NCBI GenBank assembly: GCA_949316235.1
Contig: OX438741.1
Span: forward strand, 24,952,324 to 25,016,323
Source: Oegoconia quadripuncta
Taxonomy: Eukaryota; Arthropoda; Insecta; Lepidoptera; Autostichidae
Reading direction: 5' to 3'
DNA length: 64,000 bases
The notes below the pieces were generated by a model that was not told where the DNA came from, ran no database searches, and saw only the letters and a list, made by a program, of their open reading frames with translations. A program made the position numbers and the translations under genes. Each line of letters begins with the position of its first letter. Positions within the stretch are counted from its first letter, which is position 1. This document shows, in pieces, positions 41,283-51,185 of the stretch.

Positions 41283-41569
41283 TGATGTGATGATGATGAT
41301 GTAACGATGATATTAAAGATGATGATGTAATGATGATGATGTAACGATGATATTAACGATGATGATGTAATGATGATGATGTAATGATGATGATGTAATG
41401 ATGATATTAAAGATGATGATGTAATGATGATGATGTAATGATGATGATGTAACGATGATATTAAAGATGATGATGTAATGATGATGATGTAATGATGATG
41501 ATGTAATGATGATGATGTAACGATGATATTAAAGATGATGATGTAATGATGATGATGTAACGATGATGT
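41283..41569. repeat. GAT-rich tandem repeat at the deletion junction of the BEL/Pao element
   Basis: Built of 14-base units (GTAATGATGATGAT) mixed with a second unit, CGATGATATTAAAGATGATG. The pair recurs in a higher-order pattern about four times. It sits exactly between the gag start and the pol end. His- and Ser/Ile-rich frames across it are artefacts. Confidence 0.92.
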
Positions 41570-41903
41570 CTTGCGCAGTTGCAATGCAAAGTTGGAGATT
41601 TTCCTCGATAGAATTTCTCTCAACGAGTTCAAGTTCAAGGCTGTTCCGATTTAAAACCTCTATTTGAGTTTGCAGCTGATCGAATGTAGAAATCAACTCC
41701 AAAAACCTATTCTGTTTCAAAGTCAGTCTGTTTATGTCGATGGAAGTTAATGTACGTTGTTTAATTTCAGATAAATAATTTTTAAATTGAGTAATTTGGC
41801 CCTTAATTGAGCTACGTTGCACCTTTAAGGTAGATAGGTCAGTCGCTGTCCTGGCAGGACATTTAGGTACAGAAAGATTGATTTCTGAATCGGAAACAGA
41901 CAT
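41529..41903 (-). pseudogene. BEL/Pao gag N-terminus
   Basis: MSVSDSEINLSVPKCPARTA, then a helical coiled-coil-like stretch (RSSIKGQITQFKNYLSEIKQ, FLELISTFDQLQTQIEVLNR) as at the start of BEL/Pao gag polyproteins. After about residue 112 (IATAQDI) the frame runs into the satellite. The ATG at 41901-41903 is the first after the leader. Confidence 0.75.
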
Positions 41904-42825
41904 TTTATAAGGTTTATGTGCTCACAATCACAAATATTATAAATGGAAGTTGAATTTAAGTTAAATTACATTTGGTAACCGTAGAGTGAACGTACGGTAA
42001 GTGAAGGTAAGTAGGTAGGTAAGTCTACCTATTGGTACTCACATATGAAATCAATAAATAGATTCCTGGAGCTGTATAGGTAATAAAATAAACTTATGAG
42101 TGATTAAATGAAGTAATTAATTGCGAACGGCTTACGCTCCTTGTGGTTATTCGATGCACAGAGCGCGGCGCAGAGCACGTGGCACAAGCGCCGCCGCTCC
42201 ACCGACCGCGTGGCCGAACCGGTTTCGCTCGGCTTCGAGCGAGTGGAATGCGGGCGCTGACGCGGGAACTGCTGCTAAGGTGACCTTGTGCGGCCCACAG
42301 CTATCGAGAGCGACAGCGTGGCGCAGCTGGACGATGTCGGTTCTCACTGAAATGTGCGATAGGAGAAAGCGTAAGCGAAGCGAAGCGCTGGGTGCGAAGG
42401 TGATAGGAAGTTGGCGATGTAGATTTGAGATAAGATGATATTTTCACAAGGATTTTAATATAAGAAATTATAAGTATGATGAAATTGCGCATGAAGGAGG
42501 GATGTATAGGTCAAAAAATATATACGGTTTCCAAGTTATAGGTATAATAGCACTCACTGTACACAGCGAAAAGCGCGGCGCGGCGCCACGGAGAAAATAG
42601 CGTGAAAATAGCATAAAGGAAGTACATACAATTAAATTCACAGTAATGTAGCTATTTAAGAAGAGCTGCAGCCACATGCAGTGCCTTGCAACATAAGAAG
42701 AGATAGCCCTTTTAGAAGTTGTAGCACAGATTAAGAATTGCTACGTAGGGTAGCATAAATGAATAGGACTACGTAAAACGATGTGACGTTTCATTTCTGA
42801 TTAACACCATCTTTTATGGAACACA
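41904..42825 (-). other. leader (5' untranslated region) of the BEL/Pao element
   Basis: Contains a strongly GC-rich patch at 42150-42400 unlike the surrounding DNA. Open frames here on either strand (42121, 42147) have no known domain and are probably due to high GC. Next to the LTR, 42790-42817 is an inverted copy of the LTR segment 42839-42866. Confidence 0.6.
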
Positions 42826-43055
42826 AGGAACACAAGAAATAAAAGATGGTGTTAATCAGAAATGAATACTTATTTAAGCATGTAAAATGCCACATATAAA
42901 TAGGTATAAGTACAATACATTTCACAATGGATGCGCACGTGTTATCGAGGTGGGAGTCGCAGGCGAATAGAACGAGTAACATCGGCCGGCGACGCAGGCG
43001 CGGGCCCCGTCCCGCGCCCCGCGCCATGTAGATAATAAACACATCGGCGCGAACA
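42826..43055 (-). repeat. 5' LTR of the BEL/Pao element, damaged inner edge
   Basis: Nearly identical to 39501-39730. The last 8 bases of the LTR (the inner edge) are replaced by a repeated GGAACACAA and a 28-bp inverted copy of LTR sequence (42790-42817). Thus a primer-binding site cannot be recognised in its usual place. Confidence 0.88.
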
Positions 43056-43135
43056 GTATTTAGTCTTTAAATCCAAATTATTCGTTTTAACTGACTCCAA
43101 CAAAAGAGGGGTTTGTATGCTCGTCTGTATCTGTT

Positions 43136-43335
43136 TTTTAACCCCCGACGCCAAAAGAGGGTGTTATAAGTGTGATCGCTAAATGTGTGTGTGTGTGGCA
43201 CCGTAGCTTCAAAACAGGTGAACCGATTTGGATGCTGTTTTACTTATTTGTAAGCTGGTATTCTAGCGGTGGTTTCTAGACATGTTTTATCAAAATAGGT
43301 TCAGCCGTTTTACTTTAGTTGCTTGTTTTCTTAGG
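43136..43335 (-). repeat. family E repeat, full-type copy
   Basis: TTTTTAACCCCCGACGCCAA, AAGAGGGTGTTATAAGTGTG, GTGGCACCGTAGCTTCAAAA, ACCGATTTGGATGCTGTTTT and AAAATAGGTTCAGCCGTTTT. I recognise these blocks as a very common lepidopteran repeat. Its first part is the reverse complement of the end of the copies at 7060 and 11989. Confidence 0.65.
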
Positions 43336-44363
43336 AGTTCTCTAAATTTCCACTTCACTCATATTTTTTTGTCAATTGATATGACTGCACCACACACATG
43401 CGTTAGTGTTACCATATTATGTTATTGTTGTTGATGTGTTACTTTATCTGTGTATCAATATGTATAAGCTAAATTCATATGTGTGACTGTGGAAACAAAG
43501 GCTTTATCTATCTATCTATGATGGTCCTATATAGATTTGCTTATGATCAGATGGTGCATTCCGGAGATAGAGATTAGAATATTACTGAGATCGGTTGGTT
43601 TTACCTATCTTTGGCGGTTTATAATTAAAATTCATAGTAAGCAGTAATGTTAAAACAATATCTCTAAGAACACTTGAAAACCGCCTTAGCTAGTCATTAA
43701 TTAATTTAAGACTATTATACGTTTGTAACAAGAAAATTAACCAGAGTGATGTTAATATAATTAGTACATTAGTAAGCCTCGTGATGTTCATTGGCTTCTT
43801 ACATTCCCTTTGGTTTAAAATAAACGGATTACGCGGTTTCACCAAAATTTCCTAGATCCAAAGAGATTGACTTTAAGCTTTTACGTCATATAATATTAAA
43901 TCATTGTGTTCACGTTAGGGTCACATTAATGTATGAAGACGTAGGTATGAACTGAAAACTTTTATATTACCTCGTAGTACATTTCCTTTCACTTTGAACT
44001 TTTCCTCCATATTTCGGAGGAGGTACTCATGTTACTTACTATATTAAAGGAATATCTATTTGAGTATAAGGGTCTTTTTTATTTTTATTAAACATAGCGA
44101 TCCTATTTTCTTTATTTTACGAATATTTATGTTTTTCTTTGAATTTTTATAGAGTTTAAAAATGTCTTAAGCTGGTTAAATAAGTAGTTAGTTAAAGGTA
44201 ACTAGTGAATATTTTAGGTATGTTTATACATTAAGGGGCTTATCACCAGCTACAATAGAAGTCCTAAGAAAGAAAGAAAGAAAAATATTTATTTAGCTTA
44301 CAATGACGTCGATAGGTGGGTTGAATCCCTGAACGTGAGAGTGTACCTGTTTATATTAACATA
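43336..44363. other. intergenic; short GAAA microsatellite
   Basis: No gene seen. AAGAAAGAAAGAAAGAAAAA lies at 44269-44287, about 80 bases before the Helitron. TCTATCTATCTATG occurs at 43506. Confidence 0.5.
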
Positions 44364-44787
44364 TCTAACTAATATTATAAATTCGAAAGTTTGAATGCTT
44401 GTTTGTTTCTTGCTCAATCACAGCGAAACCGATGAACGGATTTGGATGAAATTTGGTATAGAGGTAGATGTGTGATGAATACGGACATTTGTACCCGAGT
44501 TATGGATGTTTTCATTTATAATAAGTATTTATTTACAAAAAAAAAATGTATTTATGTAGGATATCAACCATCTGGTATCCACAACACAAGCCTATAGTTG
44601 CTTACTGTGGAACTAGATGGCGCTGTATGTATGTCTAAGGATATTTTATATATTTATATTTTTTTATATTTTATATATCCTAGATTAAAACATAGGAAAT
44701 TTTTTATCCCGATAAAGTGAGTGGTTCCTGCGGGATAAACAAATTAAACATATCCACGATAAAGTTATACCACGCAGGCGAAGCTAG
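44364..44787 (+). mobile_element. Helitron (Lep1-type) with both ends, family H copy 5, split by a SINE
   Basis: 5' end A|TCTAACTAATATTATAAATT and 3' end CACGCAGGCGAAGCTAG|T, the TC...CTAG ends and A-T insertion site expected of Helitrons, with no target duplication. The body has GATGAACGGATTTGGATGAA and TTTATCCCGATAAAGTGAGT. SINE B occupies 44468-44684. Non-autonomous: no Rep/helicase frame. Confidence 0.8.
44468..44684 (+). mobile_element. SINE family B nested in the Helitron (lacks tRNA head)
   Basis: TGTGTGATGAATACGGACAT, CCATCTGGTATCCACAACAC, CTGTGGAACTAGATGGCGCT and an AT-rich tail. 5'-truncated just after the tRNA-like head. Confidence 0.8.
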
Positions 44788-45879
44788 TGTTATTATAAGA
44801 CGTAAATAAAAACGAACCAACTACCTATATAATGTTGTAAATGTATATATGAACAATAATTTGTAAAATTGATAATTTTGAAAATATCGTTTAGGTCTCA
44901 ATTAAATAATGCGTTATTTTAATTTAAACAAGTTCTTTATAATAGTTAGATAGATAAAACATTTAATCAGAAAATTAAACTGAATAACATTCTAAACACC
45001 CTAATTATTTAAACTTGAATGGAAATAGACTATAATTTACCAAATGCCAAATTCTACATCTATGATGCTATTTATATTTTGAAATTCGATCAATGGCAAA
45101 AAAGTCCGTTAACAATGAAGTTAGACAACAAGACAGCATGCTTGAAATTGTGTATTATATTTTTTTCAAGTAAGTGAAAACCTTTCTTTAAAACTCATGT
45201 TTTTATTTTCAACAATCTTTGAAAAGTACTAATGTTTAATGGGACCTGATAAATGTATAAGAATTCCTTTTTTTTAACTGAATGAAGTATCTGAAGAAAA
45301 TATACCTACTGAGACTAACATCACATGGTTTGGTAATTTGAAGAAAGCAAAAATCGCTTCGGTCTCGTGCAAGCTCTGTCTTTGGGGCGGAAGAACTTCT
45401 TTAACTATTTATGAACCTTAAAAGTCAGTTGGTAACGCCGAAATCTGGGGAAAGTGCCCCTTATCTGCTACGCTCTTTGTGCCGCGTGTCGTTTATAGGT
45501 TGTGAGCTTAATACGATTATGAGTGCTCAAGTGGAGAGATAAACTCCATCATGCCTTCCGAACCTCGCTTCGATAATAATTACGTCAGGCAAGTCTCACA
45601 CTATCTTGAAATCGAGAGTCCGTAAACCGTGTGGCAGGGAAATTTAAATTGTTATGAGCAAAGTTACGTCTAAGTATTTAGAGGGAAGCAAGAAACTTAA
45701 TACGATGGATAATGTTGTGGGAATACACTTCGTAGAGGTATGTGTAACTATAGATAACAAATTGATATAACAAATCAATAGCCTATAAAAGTGCACTACT
45801 AGACCACAAACACTCCAGTGGATAGAAATTATTTGCTGTAAACGCTCGACTGGGCAGGGCGGTGGCAATGGCAGAGTTT
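44788..45879. other. intergenic, nothing recognised
   Basis: About 1.1 kb, AT-rich. No gene or named repeat. Confidence 0.4.
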
Positions 45880-46214
45880 AACCGCCTCCGTGGCTCAATG
45901 TAAACAACGTTGGGTTTACGATTCGGAGGTCGCGGTTTCGAACCCCAGCGGGGTACATGTTTAAGTACTCGGTTTGGTTGGTGGTAGGGCGTTTTAAATG
46001 TGTCCGCCTGGCTAGCTACCACCATCTTATCTAAATCTGCCGCCAAGCAACAATGTTAATAACATTGCTGTGTTCCGGTTGTCAGAGATAAGATAGCCAG
46101 TCCCCGAAATGTGTTGGGGTTTCCGGATCAGTACGCTTCCACTTTCGACCTCATCTTCACTTAACATCAGGTGTGATTGAGGTCAAGTACCAACCCGTTG
46201 TGCATAAAATAAAA
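45880..46214 (+). mobile_element. SINE A, copy 2, full length
   Basis: AACCGCCTCCGTGGCTCAAT, B-box GGTTTCGAACCCC, the complete body and CCGTTGTGCATAAAATAAAA at the 3' end. Directly followed by an inverted SINE A head. Confidence 0.9.
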
Positions 46215-46278
46215 TCGAACCTGCGACCTCCGATTCGTAAACCCTATGTTGTTTACATTGCGCCACGGAGGCGGTTAA
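46214..46278 (-). mobile_element. inverted head of SINE A, tail-to-tail with copy 2
   Basis: On -: AACCGCCTCCGTGGCGCAAT, GTAAACAACATAGGGTTTAC, GGAGGTCGCAGGTTCGA. Only the first 65 bases are present. It is followed by a small palindromic repeat GGCGCCACGGAGGCGCC (46283-46299). Confidence 0.8.
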
Positions 46279-46635
46279 CATGGCGCCACGGAGGCGCCAC
46301 TTGTAATACAACGCAAGGAATTACAGTATATTTGCATTTAGATTCACACCGTAATAGGAAAAGCATATTCCTACTATCTAAATTAATATCTAAAATTAAT
46401 ACCTGCCTATTTCAAATGTACTGTCCTAATACCCAAAGGTTGCATGGAAGAGATCGCTATTAGCGATAAGGTCGCCAAATTGTACATTCTATTCTTATCA
46501 GTTTTCTGAAAGTGTATTTTCTTTTCTGTTGTGCAATAAAGTGTATTTGAATTTCTAATATCGTACATGCCAATATCTGTCTGTCGGTCCGACTTTAACT
46601 TCTAAACTGCTAAACCCGCTGAAGAAGGACAAAGC
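46279..46635. other. intergenic, nothing recognised
   Basis: No gene seen. GTGCAATAAAGTGTATTTGA at 46530 is AATAAA-bearing but has no upstream frame. Confidence 0.4.
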
Positions 46636-46820
46636 TTTTTTTTTAAATGAGAGGGCGGCAAACGAGCATGCGGGTCACCCGATGGAAAGCAATCACCGCC
46701 GCCCATGGACACCCGCAACACCAAAAGGGTCACAGGTGCGTTGCCGGACTTTGAGGAAGGTGTAGGCTCGTTTCTTGAAGGTTCCAATGTCGTACTCGTT
46801 CGGGAATACCGCTGCAGGAA
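46636..46820 (-). mobile_element. family J LINE 3' end, copy 4
   Basis: Poly(A) read as T at 46636, then the same 3' sequence as copy 1 up to CGGGAATACCGCTGC. The C-terminal motif ([20 protein letters not shown] in copy 1) is encoded here too. 5'-truncated after about 180 bases. Confidence 0.88.
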
Positions 46821-46947
46821 GCTACTTCTCAACCGACTTCTGGAAAGGAAGGAAGGAGGAAAGCCAAGGAAAACCATAATAAATAACTAGGTATATACAA
46901 AATAAATACAATTTGTTTTCCAAATCATACAATTATCTATATATATA

Positions 46948-47180
46948 AGTATAAGAATCAAAAACCCGCCACACCATGTTGGATTTTATACCATAATCGA
47001 GCTTTATATTATATGGTAAAGTGTATCGTATGACACTCCAGGTATAAAGACGAATCTAACGACACCATATGCATTTTGAAATTAGGCTATACAGTTTAGG
47101 ATACAGGATGCGCGAAAGGAACGGACATACATACTTACACTCGAAAAACATTACCCTCGTTTCTTGGGCAGTCGGTTAAA
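46948..47180 (+). repeat. interspersed repeat shared with 4743-4985
   Basis: ATCAAAAACCCGCCACACCA, GACGAATCTAACGACACCAT, GAACGGACATACATACTTAC, ACTCGAAAAACATTACCCTC and TTGGGCAGTCGGTTAAAAA. The end is more complete than in the first copy. Confidence 0.65.
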
Positions 47181-47679
47181 AATCTAAGGCGATTTCAAAG
47201 AACCGTTACACTTAACACTTTCAAGCTCCGAATTTCGTGCAGAGTGCAATTTAATTTTAGTATGTAACGCGCTGTCGACCCCACAAAGAACAGGCAGCCT
47301 TGGCAGGCAGGCTGTGGCCCGAGGGATTAAACTACTATTATCTGCTACCGCGGTGCAGCCGGGGCAGAAGACTTAACAAATGCAAAGGCACGGCATCCAA
47401 TTTCACCCAACAAATACAAGTCACGTTAGTGAGTTTGCGTTAGTTTTACATGAATATGTCAGGCCGAAAAAGAAGAGTTATAGGTAAGTTTAGCAGGGTG
47501 CAAATTAATGTATGTATAGATTTTCTATCGTAGTGATGGAACATCTGTACCAGTTTTGATAAGTGAGGTGTCGTTGAGTTCGTTAGTATTATGAGTATGT
47601 TTGGCTATAAAAAATTAAGATGCGCTCTTGACTTTTACAATGATTAATCAAGTCCCAAACTTAGCAAGGCTAACATAAT
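47181..47679. other. intergenic, nothing recognised
   Basis: 47270-47400 is GC-richer than its surroundings (GGCAGGCAGGCTGTGGCCCG) without a recognisable frame. Confidence 0.4.
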
Positions 47680-48042
47680 GGATAAACTTACCTACTCCAA
47701 TATATCTATGAGCATCCATGACTCGGGAATAAATGTCCGTATTCATAACACAATCATTTACCCCTAGCAGGATTTCAACCGGCGACCGTTAGTTTCGAAG
47801 CTAGTGTCCCGGCCATTGGCTTAGTGACACTAATCGATCGTCAAATGACTGTTTATTATTCATACCTAAATACTTCATAATGGATAATCTTACCTACCTA
47901 CACAAATATTTATAGAAGCATCCATGACTCGGGAATAAATGTCCGTATTCAGCACACAATCATTTACAGCAGGATTCGAACCGGCAAACCTTTAATTTCG
48001 CAGCCGCAGTAGGGTAGTAACACCAATCTATCGCTTTAGCAG
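47680..48042 (-). mobile_element. two tandem copies of SINE family B
   Basis: Each copy on - has the tRNA-like head (B-box-like GGTTGAAATCCTGC and GGTTCGAATCCTGC), TGATTGTGT(T/G)(A/C)TGAATACGG and ATTTATTCCCGAGTCATGGA. Upstream flank TAATGGATAA(A/T)CTTACCTAC is also repeated (47678, 47879), so the pair arose by tandem duplication of about 200 bases. Confidence 0.75.
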
Positions 48043-49189
48043 GGTAACCAGTAAACAGGAATTACAAGAATTCAAGTTCACCCTGTATATATATTTATGC
48101 ATGTATATCCGTATCTGGTAATCAGCTTTGCTTAATTTGAGATAAGATCATTGGCGTAAATAAATATTTATTATTTTTTTATAGTTTAATTAGAACGACC
48201 GGTCTCCATAATAACGGAAGAATGAAATTATCTATTTTTAAATAGGAAATTTCAAAATATCCTAAAACATTCCAAAATTATTTTTAGAAAAAAATAAGAA
48301 ATAAAACTACTTATTGAATTTCACAAATTACCATAGAGACTAAACATTGGTTTAGTAAGCATATTTAAAACGACATAAATAACAATAACCTTACATTTGA
48401 TAAATGAAAATAAATATTATATATAAATAAATAAATAATAATTATTTATTATCTACTATCTACTATATATTATCTACTATATAATTATTATTTATATCTA
48501 CTCGAAATATATATTTATTAAATATATATTTCGAGTTAAGTTATACAATCATGTAAGAAACGTAACTGTCTAAAATTATTTTCATTAACATACCATCATG
48601 CCTGTGTCTGGCATAAATCTTCAGTGTCTTGGTACCTCCATCCTTTCATCCTAACTTTATGTTTATTTATTATGTCTTCAATTCTCACACCCACACTACA
48701 GAATAAAAAGACACGGCACACTTCAATCACTCAGGCCATGTAATAGATATCACGAACATTTTATGTTGTGGGCTTACGCAGGTTGACCGACCCTTATCAA
48801 GTAAAAGTCAAGCCTGACGTAATAAGGTACATCCACATATTTACGAAAATATACCTTGTTATAACCCTCGCCACATTTTATGTAAGATCCAATAGGTATT
48901 CTAAAATATGTCACATAAAAATTCCTTTTTACATATTATATGTATACCCTAATACCTTTAGCCGCAAATCCCCGAGATTTTAATAACGAAGGGACCATTT
49001 TGCTATTTTTCATAGTTAATACATTTAGATATCTAATAATGAAAATTGCTAAAAACAATGTTGACGTTTACTAACTCTGTTATACTCGTATTAGCCGAGA
49101 AGTCCTCAGTGGTATAAACTCTATTACTACGGGAAGAGTCCTGGGTTGGTTTCTCTTTTTCAAATTGAATATGCCTAAAACAAACATTA
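48043..49189. other. AT-rich intergenic with short tandem and palindromic patches
   Basis: TATCTACTATCTACTATATA repeats at 48450-48480. CTCGAAATATATATTT at 48501-48516 is exactly inverted at 48520-48535. No gene seen. Confidence 0.5.
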
Positions 49190-49292
49190 TCAAGAGCAGT
49201 ATGAATAGGCATCTACTGAGATCGCGTGCCACATCTTTGCAGCAAGTGAGATTATGGTGAAACGCGTACCTATCTAGTCAATCACAAAAAAA
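49190..49292 (+). mobile_element. family D LINE end, copy 2
   Basis: AATAGGCATCTACTGAGATC, GCAGCAAGTGAGATTATGGT, GAAACGCGTACC and TAGTCAATCACAAAAAAAA match the family-D 3' end. Confidence 0.6.
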
Positions 49293-49317
49293 ATACACCG
49301 AAGTAAACTATCTATTT

Positions 49318-49372
49318 CATCATTAACAACCTCATACGTCCCCACTTCTGTTACGTGGGACACTTGACAATA
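49318..49372 (-). mobile_element. LINE/SINE 3' fragment related to 27505
   Basis: TCATCATTAACAACCTCATA, CGTCCCCACTTCTGTTACGT then GGGACACTTG, a reversed tail. Confidence 0.4.
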
Positions 49373-49524
49373 TTTTAGTGGCGGTATTATACATTACGCC
49401 TTTTGCTAAAAAAGTAACAATGTATTACAATCAGATCCTCCCATGAATTGAATCAACAATAAGCCGAACATTGAATTTTAAGATCTTGTTCAATTTCCTC
49501 AATCATTTAGTTTTTTTTTGTATA

Positions 49525-49578
49525 AAAAACCGACCACGTCAGACACGAGTTAACTTAGGGTTCCGTAACATATCCGCA
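49525..49578 (+). repeat. fragment of the GCCAAGTGCG-type repeat
   Basis: AAAACCGACCACGTCAGACA, CGAGTTAACTTAGGGTTCCG, TAAC. Short partial copy of the repeat at 6720. Confidence 0.45.
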
Positions 49579-50693
49579 ATGCTTTGAATCACAAGTTTGG
49601 CATTCCACCGCACGAACAATTACCAATAACTAATTGAAAATTGTGGATATCTATAAACTTGCCTACATATTTTACTCAAAATATACAACGGGTAGTGTTC
49701 CTGAAAGCCACTATTGTGATTTAATTACAGTTTTACTAAGGAGCTTCATGTTTTTATCACTTAAACAAAAAAAATATTAAACTTTTTCGATTGGAAAGAC
49801 CTTTTTAAAGATACCTTGTTTGGGGGATCCTTAAAAATTATATACAATAATAGGGAGCCCGCAATGCCCGGATGTCCGCCAAAAAATTCTTTATTCCAAT
49901 GTGTGAGGTTTTCTATTCTACATCTTCTTATAAGTTCTGTAACTAATATCGAACATAAATTGCAGGAATTAAATTCTGATACCTACTTCCTGGCAGGTAG
50001 ACAATATTTCCGTTTTGACCATTTGGCAACGGAATACTAAAAACTCTATGATGATAAAATTTTATTTCCTGCGCTCAGAATTGTACGAATTCAGCTCAAG
50101 CTCTCTATTTGATCTCGTGACTCCAGTCGTGCTTCGTAATCGAGTGGAATCCCGATTTTTGTCACGTTTCAATTTAATTCTCCCAGTCAATATTCAGATA
50201 AGTTTTCAAATTAACCGTACGGTTTAGAATGGCGTTTTAGAAATTGAAGAAGTTAAAGTTCCGCAATCTACGAATGGTAGAAACCCAATGTTGAATATTG
50301 TAATTAGAGATATGGAGAACACTTTCGAGAATACCTCATAGATTTACAAACCCTATAAAATGCTATAACATCTTTCATGTTTACCTGAGAATCACTCGGC
50401 TTGTGAAAGTAAAGCGATCGATAAGTATTTCGATGGATTATTTTTAGAGCACCCCAAAATTTCGCTTAAAATTCCGACCACCTTTCAACGGGCTAAAGGG
50501 ATTAAGGGATTAACTTGAAATTAAATTTTAATATACTATTTATTCATAGCTTATTTTACCCCCGATATATAATTACTTAGAGTTTTTTTTATTTCTAAAT
50601 AATTTATTGGTTAAACGGTTTTGTAATTTATTTATGACTAATATACATGGTTAAGCCATGGACCATGAGTTCATGAGAAATAATATATTATTT
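49579..50693. other. intergenic, nothing recognised
   Basis: Open frames of 70-74 codons (49816, 50015) have no recognised domain. Confidence 0.4.
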
Positions 50694-50852
50694 CCCTTAG
50701 GCGCGCACCACGATTTTATGTCGTGCGATAGTTTTGTCGCAGAATGCAACGTATGGATTTTTATGTCGATGCGCGCATACGAGATGAAAATCTAATTTAA
50801 GCGCTATTTTAAAATCGCGTCCCACGACAAACAATTGTGGTGCGCGCCAGGG
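50694..50852. mobile_element. piggyBac-like MITE, family Q (159 bp)
   Basis: Imperfect inverted ends CCCTTAGGCGCGCACCACGA and CCCTGGCGCGCACCACAATT (right end, inverted). TTAA follows the right end at 50853-50856. On the left the expected TTAA reads TATTT, so it has mutated. CCC ends plus TTAA are typical of the piggyBac superfamily. Confidence 0.65.
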
Positions 50853-50859
50853 TTAAACA

Positions 50860-51185
50860 ATGTTTAAACAGTGTTACCAAAGTAGTGGCTCATGGCCCTG
50901 AAACATGGACTTTCACTATGGGCCTTATAAGAAAGCTCAAGGTTACGCAACGCACTATGGAGAGATCGATGCTCGGCGTCTCACTACGAAACCGAATCAA
51001 GAATGAAGAAATCCGTACATGAACGTACTCGACCCAACGGATTAGGTAGTTGAAAGGACGTTGGGCACTGCACACAGCTCGAAGAACTGATGGCCGTTAG
51101 GGCATTAAAGTTCTACAGTAGAGACCACGCAACGGTAAGCCCAGCGTAGGATGTCAACAAGTTGGAGGGGCGACTTGACTAAGGG
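50860..51185 (+). pseudogene. RTE-like LINE reverse transcriptase fragment
   Basis: One frame reads VAHGPETWTFTMGLIRKLKV, TQRTMERSMLGVSLRNRIKN, EEIRT then stop. After it, AAAGGACGTTGGGCACTGCA and ACTGATGGCCGTTAGGGCAT continue the same ORF in other frames. The ETWT ... ERxMLG ... RxRIxNEEIR order is that of common lepidopteran RTE-like elements. Broken by stops and frameshifts. Confidence 0.82.

Larger units (their letters stand above)
39493..43055 (-). mobile_element. BEL/Pao LTR retrotransposon, internally deleted
   Basis: Two LTRs share 230 bases (39501-39730 and 42826-43055) and the element is flanked by GTAT (39489-39492 and 43056-43059). On the - strand the order is 5' LTR, GC-rich leader, start of gag (41903-41529), a GAT-rich satellite (41569-41283), then only the integrase and C-terminal part of pol (about 41280-39758), a purine-rich tract beside the 3' LTR, and the 3' LTR. 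Most of gag, the protease, the reverse transcriptase and RNase H are missing. Without these it cannot move by itself. Confidence 0.92.

Noticed and set aside
41231..41638. 135-codon His/Ser/Ile-rich frame (-)
   Set aside because: Low-complexity translation of the GAT-rich tandem repeat in the deleted BEL/Pao element.
42121..42438. 105-codon Arg/Ala-rich frame (+) and a 66-codon frame (-)
   Set aside because: High-GC leader of the BEL/Pao element. Few stops are expected by composition, and no domain is seen.
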